Assembly: GCA_021822115.1 (NCBI GenBank)
Contig: JAJZSA010000095.1
Span: 1-5,640 of the forward strand
Reading direction: 5' to 3'
Origin: Pseudomonadota bacterium
Lineage (GTDB): Bacteria > Pseudomonadota > Gammaproteobacteria > Burkholderiales > Gallionellaceae
DNA length: 5,640 nucleotides
This document shows positions 1 to 4,976 of this stretch, one piece after another. Position 1 is the stretch's first letter; each line of letters opens with the position of its first letter. The translations under genes and the position numbers were made by a program. The notes under the pieces are model-generated. The model was given only the letters and a program-made list of their open reading frames with translations. It ran no database searches and was not told where the DNA came from.

Positions 1-486
1 GACCTGGCCCGTACACGCTGGCGACAGTTTTTCGAGGGGCGCCCGCTCACCTTGGTCTGTCATTACCAGGCTGGCAAGGAAAACGCCGCATGGCTCAAGG
101 CCTGCGACGGATTGAACGACATCGTACGGCCGCTGGGCGCGGATGTCGCCGTACGCAGCCAGTCGCTCTCTGCCGCGCAGTTGCAGGCGCTGTTGCAAGG
201 CGAGATGCCGGCCGGGATGGCTGCACCGCAAGGCCTGCTGCTGGTGGTGGTGGCCTCCGGCAACATGGGACGGCGCTCCGCCGATGCGCAGCGTGGCAGC
301 GAATATCAGTTCGACGGCAGCATGGCGAGCCTGCTGCTGGATGACGGCAAGCTGGTGTTCTCGGATCGCTTCAAGGGCGCCACCGGCTGGAACCCGGTGT
401 CGCCGGAGATGGTGATGGATGTGCTGGGGATCAATGTGGTCAAGCGTTGGCAGACCAGGTTCGCCCGGTTCCTGGGCGGTGATTGA
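1..486 (+). CDS. Hypothetical protein, C-terminal part (5' end outside window)
   Basis: The reading frame is open from base 1 and ends with TGA at 484-486, giving at least 161 residues. A TTG at 52 could serve as a start, but it has no Shine-Dalgarno sequence and the frame is coding-like before it, so I treat the gene as truncated by the window edge. I do not recognise the family. Visible features are an alternating alpha/beta pattern with a very hydrophobic strand (LLLVVVASG, about residues 79-87), a likely beta-hairpin around YQFDGSM...LLLDDGKLVFSDRFKG, and a C-terminal helix ending KRWQTRFARFL. This layout vaguely recalls periplasmic CsgG/LpoB/FlgT-like domains, but that is a guess. The FecR-domain gene starts 15 nt after its stop, so the two are probably co-transcribed and the protein may belong to the same envelope system. 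Confidence 0.8.
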   Translation, partial: DLARTRWRQFFEGRPLTLVCHYQAGKENAAWLKACDGLNDIVRPLGADVAVRSQSLSAAQLQALLQGEMPAGMAAPQGLLLVVVASGNMGRRSADAQRGSEYQFDGSMASLLLDDGKLVFSDRFKGATGWNPVSPEMVMDVLGINVVKRWQTRFARFLGGD

Positions 487-492
487 GTGGAC

Positions 493-497
493 GGAGG
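493..497 (+). promoter_or_regulatory. Shine-Dalgarno for the FecR-domain gene
   Basis: GGAGG lies 4 nt before ATG 502. It favours that ATG over the in-frame GTG at 487, which directly abuts the previous stop codon and has no ribosome binding site of its own. Confidence 0.7.
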
Positions 498-501
498 TGC
501 G

Positions 502-1227
502 ATGGACAAGCGGGTGAGGCGATGGGTGCTGGTGCTGCTGCTCGGCATGTCCGCTACGGGCATGTGCGGTGCCGAAGAAGACGTGACCTTGGTCAGGCAG
601 CAGGGGGCGGTGCAACTCGATAGTCGCGATGGGCGTCAGGTGGTCACCACCGGCGCCGACGGACGTGCGGTGGTCAAGGCCGGCGCAGCCGGTTTCCTGG
701 TGGTCGAGCGCAACAGCAGGCTGGAGATCGCGCGCACGAACGGTGCCGCCAACGTGTTCCGCCAGCTCAGCGGCATGGTGTTCTATGCGCTGAACCGGTT
801 GCGGGCGGACAGTTCCCCGCTGCAGGTGCACACCGCCACAGCGGTGATCGGCGTGCGCGGCACGCGCTTCCTCGTGGTGGAACAGGCCGGGCGCCAGGAG
901 ATCGGCATGCGCAAAGGCCAGGTGACCGTGACCAGCGCGCGCGAGGAGTTCGAGATCCATCGCCGGCAGGAGCAGGACGAGTTCGCCGCGTTCCGCCAGG
1001 AGGCGAACGAGGCGATGGCCCGTGAGCGGCGCGCGTTCGCAGACTATCAGGCAAAGAACGCACGCGAGTTCGTCGAGTTCAGGCGCGAGTTCCAACTGGG
1101 AGCCGACCGCATGGTGTCCTTCGACGGGCAGCGTGTGACCGAAACGGCGCTGGGCGAGCAGACCCGCCGCGAGATGGAAGGGCTGGAACAGTTCGCTGCG
1201 CAATGGCTGCCCCTGGTCGAGGATTGA
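502..1227 (+). CDS. Secreted FecR-domain protein with charged helical C-terminal tail
   Basis: The product is 241 residues from ATG 502. An N-terminal signal peptide (RVRR, then a hydrophobic core at residues 8-20) has a plausible signal peptidase I site after MCGA (A24). Cys22 lacks a lipobox, so a lipoprotein is unlikely. Residues about 30-145 form a FecR-type beta domain (PF04773 family), marked by the fingerprint TATAVIGVRGTRFLV at residues 111-125 (core GVRGTRF 117-123). Residues about 147-200 are highly charged and predicted helical, with aromatics at 150, 161, 164, 179, 182, 190, 193 and 197 that would fall on one helix face. Classical FecR is an inner-membrane sigma regulator. This protein has no cytoplasmic anti-sigma domain and no fecI or TonB-receptor neighbour, so it is better seen as a periplasmic structural or scaffold protein using the same fold. 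It sits between an unknown envelope gene and an LPP20-type lipoprotein gene. The family assignment is solid; the function is unknown. Confidence 0.88.
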   Translation: MDKRVRRWVLVLLLGMSATGMCGAEEDVTLVRQQGAVQLDSRDGRQVVTTGADGRAVVKAGAAGFLVVERNSRLEIARTNGAANVFRQLSGMVFYALNRLRADSSPLQVHTATAVIGVRGTRFLVVEQAGRQEIGMRKGQVTVTSAREEFEIHRRQEQDEFAAFRQEANEAMARERRAFADYQAKNAREFVEFRREFQLGADRMVSFDGQRVTETALGEQTRREMEGLEQFAAQWLPLVED

Positions 1228-1300
1228 GCTGGAGTTTCCTGCACCGCCCCAGATAGGTCGTTTGTGCGGGAATGGAGGTCCGCTCCCTGATGCGCAGGCG

Positions 1301-1306
1301 TATAGT
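1301..1306 (+). promoter_or_regulatory. Possible -10 element upstream of the LPP20-type lipoprotein gene
   Basis: TATAGT matches TATAAT at five of six positions and sits 37 nt before ATG 1344, inside the 116-nt gap after the FecR-domain gene. No convincing -35 hexamer is found at the expected distance (1278-1283), so this is weak support for an internal promoter. The gap shows no clear terminator, and read-through from upstream is equally possible. Confidence 0.25.
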
Positions 1307-1330
1307 TGTCCCACATCGTTCGTTAAACAG

Positions 1331-1336
1331 AAGGAG
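1331..1336 (+). promoter_or_regulatory. Shine-Dalgarno for the LPP20-type lipoprotein gene
   Basis: AAGGAG lies 7 nt before ATG 1344, an ideal spacing. It rules out the upstream in-frame ATG at 1272, which would add an Arg-rich leader and destroy the lipoprotein signal peptide. Confidence 0.8.
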
Positions 1337-1343
1337 ATCGATC

Positions 1344-1937
1344 ATGCAAAAGCGTAATGTTCTGCCAGTGCTGGCTGCAGGTTTGCTGGGGTTGGCCGGT
1401 TGTGCCAGCGCGCCCAAGGAAGCCCCGATGGCCGCACCGGAATGCCTGTTCCCCAGTTCGCAACAGGTCGCGCCGGGCTGGGTGTGCAACATGCCAGTGC
1501 CGGAAGCGACGGTGACGGCGGTCGGCATCGCGCCCAAGTCGGCCGCCGGTCCGGCCTTCATGCGCCAGATGGCGATGACCGATGCGCGCGTGCAACTGGC
1601 GCAGACGGTGCGTACCCGGGTACGCAACATGATCAAGCAATATGCCGAGACCACCGGTGCCGCCGATCAGCAGACGGTGGATCAGGTGAACACCTCGGTC
1701 ACCAAGCAGATCACCGATGAATCGCTGGTGGGCACCAAGCTGTTGCGCACCATCACCGGACCGGACGGTACCTTGTATGCCCTGGTCGGTGTGGATAGCG
1801 CGGCCGCACAGCAGATCGCCGAGGCCGCCATCCGCACCAGCATGAACAACGACCGCGCCGCCTGGCAGCAATTCCGTGCCCAGAAGGCGCAGGATGAGCT
1901 GGCCGCCGACATCGCCCGCCAGCCGGTCGCTCAGTGA
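1344..1937 (+). CDS. LPP20-type lipoprotein
   Basis: The product is 197 residues. It starts with a lipoprotein signal peptide (MQKR, hydrophobic stretch, LAGC with the lipidated Cys at position 20), so the mature protein should be anchored in the outer membrane facing the periplasm. The residue after Cys20 is Ala, not Asp, so inner-membrane retention is not indicated. The mature part has a Pro/Ala-rich linker, two further cysteines (C34 and C48) that could form a disulfide, then PGWVCN and an LPP20-like domain at residues about 45-155: a strand around VTAVGIAP, a long helix with DARVQLAQTVRTRVRNMIKQY, and a closing strand GTLYALVGVD. LPP20 relatives include FlgP-type envelope lipoproteins, but no flagellar gene is seen here. 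The C-terminal tail (171-186, including WQQFRAQKAQDEL) recurs in the next gene's product. An 18-bp perfect palindrome lies inside the gene at 1609-1626. Confidence 0.85.
   Translation: MQKRNVLPVLAAGLLGLAGCASAPKEAPMAAPECLFPSSQQVAPGWVCNMPVPEATVTAVGIAPKSAAGPAFMRQMAMTDARVQLAQTVRTRVRNMIKQYAETTGAADQQTVDQVNTSVTKQITDESLVGTKLLRTITGPDGTLYALVGVDSAAAQQIAEAAIRTSMNNDRAAWQQFRAQKAQDELAADIARQPVAQ
1609..1626. repeat. 18-bp perfect palindrome inside the LPP20-type gene
   Basis: TGCGTACCCGGGTACGCA equals its own reverse complement. It encodes part of VRTRVRN, so it may be a by-product of alternating Val/Arg codons. As DNA it could be a protein binding site; as RNA it could form a hairpin only by opening the central bases. 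Confidence 0.6.
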
Positions 1938-1955
1938 ACGTCGAGACTCGTGCAA

Positions 1956-1961
1956 GGGAGG
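1956..1961 (+). promoter_or_regulatory. Shine-Dalgarno for the small lipoprotein gene
   Basis: GGGAGG ends 4 nt before ATG 1966. It sets the start of a 52-residue reading frame and rejects a longer in-frame start at 1876, which would overlap the LPP20-type gene and bury the signal peptide. Confidence 0.75.
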
Positions 1962-1965
1962 CGGT

Positions 1966-2124
1966 ATGCGTAACTTGATGGGTCTGCTGGCGTTGTTGTC
2001 CTTGTTGTCGGCACTCGCCGGTTGCGCCGGCAGCGGCGCACATCAGCGCGAGGTATGGCAGCAGCAGCGTTCGCAGCAAGGGCAGGATGAGTTGTCGCGG
2101 GAGACACAGCACAGCGCACCGTGA
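1966..2124 (+). CDS. Small lipoprotein (52 aa) sharing the LPP20-type neighbour's tail
   Basis: The whole protein is 52 residues: a lipoprotein signal peptide (MRNLMG, Leu-rich core, LAGC with Cys20) followed by a mature peptide of only 33 residues. The mature part has no folded domain, only a hydrophilic, Gln-rich stretch. Residues 28-43 (R..WQQQRSQQGQDEL) match residues 171-186 of the preceding lipoprotein at 10 of 16 positions, and the underlying bases are also similar. The gene begins 28 nt after the LPP20-type stop with its own strong Shine-Dalgarno, so the two should be translated from one message. It may have arisen by duplication of the neighbour followed by loss of the central domain (inference). 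A role in binding a common partner or assisting the larger lipoprotein is possible but unproven. I do not recognise a named family. Confidence 0.75.
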   Translation: MRNLMGLLALLSLLSALAGCAGSGAHQREVWQQQRSQQGQDELSRETQHSAP

Positions 2125-2133
2125 ACCGGGCGC

Positions 2134-2154
2134 GGCGACGGCCAAGCCGTCGCC
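2134..2154. terminator. Hairpin between convergent genes, probable terminator
   Basis: A perfect 9-bp GC-rich stem (GGCGACGGC / GCCGTCGCC) with a CAA loop lies 9 nt after the small lipoprotein stop and 11 nt past the sulP stop, where the two genes converge. Neither strand has a real T-run after the stem, so it is a non-canonical intrinsic terminator, or it may act as an RNA 3'-end stabiliser with Rho-dependent termination. Confidence 0.6.
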
Positions 2155-2165
2155 CGTGTCCTGTC

Positions 2166-3857
2166 TCAGGGCTTGGGTGCGGCGATCAGGTCGCGGGCGC
2201 GCTTGATCGCGTCCTCCAGATTGGCCGCCACGTTCTCCTTGCCGATGCGTTCGAACAGCCCGGCCTGATGCATCAGGAAATAGGGCTGTGTGTGCGGGCC
2301 GCACAGGATCAACTGCTTGTGGCGCTTGTGCAGTTTCTCGTGCAGTTCTTCCAGCACATGCAGGGCGCTGGCATCCATGCTGATCACCTCGGTCATGTTT
2401 AGCACCAGCACGTCGGGTTCGGCATGTTGCTGGTGCAGCACGTTCTCCAGCTTGTCGGCGATGCCGAAGAACAGCGCGCCGTACAAGCGATAGATGAGCA
2501 CCCCTGGCGGCGCCATCTTGCGCGCCAGCGTGGCCTCGCCGTCGTCCGGCATGGCGGTGTGCTCTTCCGACAGTTGCACGTGCGACAGCTCGGTCATGTT
2601 GCGGATGAAGAACACCGCAGCCAGCAACAGGCCTACCTCCACCGCGACCGTCAGATCGAAGATCACCGTGAACGAGAAGGTGACCAGCAGTACCACCGCA
2701 TCGTGGCGCGGATAGTTCTTCAGGCGTTTGAACACGTCCCACTCACCCATGTTGATCGCCACGATCATCAGGATAGCCGCCAGCGAGGCGAGCGGGATGT
2801 ACTGTGCCAGCGGCGCCGCCACCAGCACGATGAGCAGCAGCGTCAACGCATGCACCATGCCCGACACCGGGCTGGTCGCACCGGAGCGCACGTTGGTGGC
2901 GGTGCGCGCGATGGCGCCGGTGGCCGGGATGCCGCCGAAGAACGGCGTCACGATGTTGGCGATGCCCTGTGCCACCAGTTCCTGGTTGGGATCGTGGCGG
3001 TCATCGATCATGCCGTCGGCCACGGCGGCCGACAGGATGGATTCGATCGCCCCCAGCAGCGCGATGGTGAAGGCGGGCATGATCAGATAGCGCAGGTCGC
3101 TGAGCGAGATCGCCGGCACCGAGAACTCGGGCAAACCCTGCGGGATGCCGCCGAAGCGCGTGCCGATGGTCTCCAGCGGCAGCTTGAACAGCGCCACCAG
3201 CAGCGTGCCCAGCGCCAGCGCCACGATGGGTGCGGGCACGCGCCGTGCCCAGCTTGCGGGATAGAACCAGATGAACAGCGCGCTGGTCAGCGCCAGCGCC
3301 AGCGTGAGCGCATCCACCGTCGGCAGGCCGTGCCACAGCGCGCCCATCTTGTGGAAGAACTCGGCAGGCAGGGTGTCGATCTGCAAGCCGAGGAAGTCCT
3401 TCACCTCGGACAGTGCGATCAGCACCGCGATGCCGTTGGTGAAGCCGATGATCAGCGGGCGCGGGAAATACTTGAGCAGGCTGCCCAGCTTGAATACCCC
3501 CATCAGCACCAGCATCACGCCGGCCATCAGCGTGCAGATGATCAGGTTGGCATAACCGTACTGCGCGATGATGCCGTACACGATGACGATGAAGGCGCCG
3601 GTCGGTCCGCCGATCTGCACGCGCGAGCCGCCCAGCGCGGAGATGATGAAGCCGGCGATGATGGCGGTGAAGATGCCCGCCTCGGGCTTGGCGCCGGAAG
3701 CGATGGCGAAGGCGATGGCCAGCGGCAGCGCGACGATGCCGACGGTGATGCCGGCGGTGATGTCGGTGCGCAGGCGTGTGCGGTCATAGTTGTGCAGGGC
3801 GTCGATCAGACGGGGACGGAAATACGGCGAAACACGTGCAGCGATGGTTTGCAACAT
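2166..3857 (-). CDS. SulP-family (SLC26-like) anion transporter with C-terminal STAS domain
   Basis: The product is a 563-residue inner-membrane protein, a typical SulP length. Residues about 30-420 carry many hydrophobic segments and SulP hallmarks: the first helix pair TAGITVGIVALPLAIAFAIASG (about 34-55), the half-helix region GGSRVQIGGPTGAF (76-89), and NQELVAQGIANIVTPFFGGIPATGAIARTATN (291-322). Residues about 448-560 form the cytosolic STAS domain, with the typical MDASALHVLEEL loop and helix at 494-505. The family moves anions such as sulfate, bicarbonate or dicarboxylates, often coupled to H+ or Na+. The substrate cannot be told from this sequence, and no carbonic anhydrase or sulfur gene lies beside it. 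The gene follows glk by 24 nt on the same strand, so they are probably one transcript. ATG 3857 is the first start codon after the glk stop in this frame, but its Shine-Dalgarno (3874-3879) is 16 nt away, which is unusually far. Confidence 0.92.
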   Translation of the reverse strand: MLQTIAARVSPYFRPRLIDALHNYDRTRLRTDITAGITVGIVALPLAIAFAIASGAKPEAGIFTAIIAGFIISALGGSRVQIGGPTGAFIVIVYGIIAQYGYANLIICTLMAGVMLVLMGVFKLGSLLKYFPRPLIIGFTNGIAVLIALSEVKDFLGLQIDTLPAEFFHKMGALWHGLPTVDALTLALALTSALFIWFYPASWARRVPAPIVALALGTLLVALFKLPLETIGTRFGGIPQGLPEFSVPAISLSDLRYLIMPAFTIALLGAIESILSAAVADGMIDDRHDPNQELVAQGIANIVTPFFGGIPATGAIARTATNVRSGATSPVSGMVHALTLLLIVLVAAPLAQYIPLASLAAILMIVAINMGEWDVFKRLKNYPRHDAVVLLVTFSFTVIFDLTVAVEVGLLLAAVFFIRNMTELSHVQLSEEHTAMPDDGEATLARKMAPPGVLIYRLYGALFFGIADKLENVLHQQHAEPDVLVLNMTEVISMDASALHVLEELHEKLHKRHKQLILCGPHTQPYFLMHQAGLFERIGKENVAANLEDAIKRARDLIAAPKP

Positions 3858-3858
3858 A

Positions 3859-3879
3859 GTGGCTGTGACAGCACCTCCT
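3859..3879 (-). promoter_or_regulatory. Distant Shine-Dalgarno and small hairpin before the SulP start
   Basis: On the minus strand AGGAGG (3879-3874) is separated from ATG 3857 by 16 nt. GTGCTG and CAGCCAC in that spacer can pair as six base pairs with one bulged C around a TCA loop (3874-3859). Folding would bring the ribosome binding site close to the start. No alternative start codon lies at normal spacing. Confidence 0.4.
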
Positions 3880-3881
3880 GT

Positions 3882-4865
3882 TTAACGGGACGGATGGTCG
3901 GCATACAGCGCCGGCCCATAGAGCGCCGCGCGGTCATTCAGGATGACGCGCACCGGCATGGCCTCCAGCAGGGGGCGCATGCGTCCCTTGTCGAGGAAGG
4001 ATTCGAGAAAGGCCGCGCTTTGCAGCAAGGGCAGGATCTTCGGCGCGATGCCGCCGCCCACATACAAGCCCCCGCGGCTCATGGCCTTGAGCGCCAGGTT
4101 GCCCGCTTCGGCGGCATACAGCGCCACGAAGCGGCGCATGGTCTCGGTACACAGCGCATCGCGTTCCGCCAGCGCCGCATGCGAGATGGCCGCCGCCTTG
4201 CCCATGCGTTGCATATCCTGCGTCAGCCAGTCCGGCGTATGCGCTGCGCTCTTGGTCAGCAGGAAGTCGTACAAGGCGGGGATGCCCATGCCGGATACCA
4301 CGCGCTCCCAGCTCACATGGCCGTAGCGCGCGCGCAAGCCGGCAGCGAACTCGCATTCCAGCGCATCGCGCGGGGCGAACGTGGCATGGCCGCCTTCGGT
4401 GGCATAGGGGTGATGCGTGTGGCCGTCCCAGTGCAGGCCGGCTTCGCCCAGACCGGTGCCGGCGGCGATGATGGCGCGGTGACCATGCGCCTCCACGCTG
4501 CCGGCCTGCAAGGTGAGCAGGTCGTCCGCCTCCAGCGCCGACAAGCCCCAGGCGGTAGCTTCCAGATCGTTCAGCAGATGGCAGCGCGCCAAACCGAAAC
4601 GGCGCTGTAAGTCTTGCGCGTCGATGCGCCAGGGCAGGTTGGTGACCTGGGCGATGCCGTCGCGCACCGGGCCGGCCACGCCGAAACACGCCGCATCGAG
4701 CGGGCCGCACTGGTCGAGGAAGCTTTGCAGCAGAGAGGGGAAATCAGGGAAGTCGGCGCTGGCGTATTCGCGTTCCAGGACGATGCTCACGCGCTGCCCG
4801 TCGACCGCGACCGTCGCCAGTCGTGTCTTGGTGCCGCCGATGTCGCCTGCCAGCAATGTCGCCAT
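3882..4865 (-). CDS. glk: Glucokinase (E. coli Glk type)
   Basis: This cytosolic enzyme phosphorylates glucose with ATP to glucose 6-phosphate, feeding glycolysis or the Entner-Doudoroff and pentose phosphate routes. The product is 327 residues, close to the family's usual length. The phosphate-binding loop GDIGGTKT is at residues 7-14, GVAGPV at 62-67 and TNLPW at 75-79. LLNDLEATAWG (97-107) contains Asn99 and the catalytic base Asp100. AAGTGLGEAGL is at 134-144 and EGGHATFAP at 157-165 gives the sugar-binding Glu157 and His160, with Glu187 in SWERVVSGMG. These positions agree with the known E. coli enzyme numbering, so the active site is intact. I start at ATG 4865 because the phosphate loop follows directly, as in the family; a longer in-frame TTG at 4925 would add an untypical 20-residue leader. 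No clear Shine-Dalgarno precedes ATG 4865. It is the first gene of a likely glk-sulP operon. Confidence 0.95.
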   Translation of the reverse strand: MATLLAGDIGGTKTRLATVAVDGQRVSIVLEREYASADFPDFPSLLQSFLDQCGPLDAACFGVAGPVRDGIAQVTNLPWRIDAQDLQRRFGLARCHLLNDLEATAWGLSALEADDLLTLQAGSVEAHGHRAIIAAGTGLGEAGLHWDGHTHHPYATEGGHATFAPRDALECEFAAGLRARYGHVSWERVVSGMGIPALYDFLLTKSAAHTPDWLTQDMQRMGKAAAISHAALAERDALCTETMRRFVALYAAEAGNLALKAMSRGGLYVGGGIAPKILPLLQSAAFLESFLDKGRMRPLLEAMPVRVILNDRAALYGPALYADHPSR

Positions 4866-4902
4866 GGAACGGGTGGGGCCCGGAAAAAACGAAATGCGCG
4901 CG

Positions 4903-4930
4903 ATGATACTCCTGCGCAACAGCAATGCAA
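4903..4930 (-). promoter_or_regulatory. Candidate sigma-70 promoter for glk
   Basis: On the minus strand TTGCAT (4930-4925) is followed after 16 nt by TATCAT (4908-4903). The -10 box matches the consensus at five of six positions; the -35 box is weak (TTG core). Transcription would start about 30 nt before the glk ATG. The region between the divergent genes is only 111 nt, so it must also hold the promoter for the + strand gene, for which I see no good match. Confidence 0.4.
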
Positions 4931-4976
4931 CGGGCGCGTCATCAAGCCTTCATGCAGCGCGGGCACACTGCACGCC

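Noticed and set aside
1323..1955. A 210-codon - strand frame opposite the LPP20-type lipoprotein gene
   Set aside because: The + strand frame has a Shine-Dalgarno, a lipobox and a family resemblance; the opposite frame has none and is His/Gly/Arg-rich.
1753..2742. A 329-codon - strand frame spanning the lipoprotein genes and the end of sulP
   Set aside because: It runs through the convergent terminator hairpin, is in a different frame from sulP, and its composition is Arg/Ala/Gly-rich as expected of a shadow frame.
3855..3884. Possible glk-sulP fusion by stop-codon read-through
   Set aside because: The spacer is in frame and has no further stop, but sulP has its own ATG and a strong Shine-Dalgarno, and no read-through signal is visible. 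The shared frame is a one-in-three coincidence.
2424..4610. A 728-codon open frame on the + strand, antisense to sulP and most of glk
   Set aside because: Its codons align base for base with those of the two real genes, so its stops would need TTA, CTA or TCA codons on the sense strand, which are rare in this GC-rich genome. The two genes share a frame and their 24-nt spacer is a multiple of three, which explains the length. The translation is low-complexity (His, Arg, Gln, Asp) without domain features.
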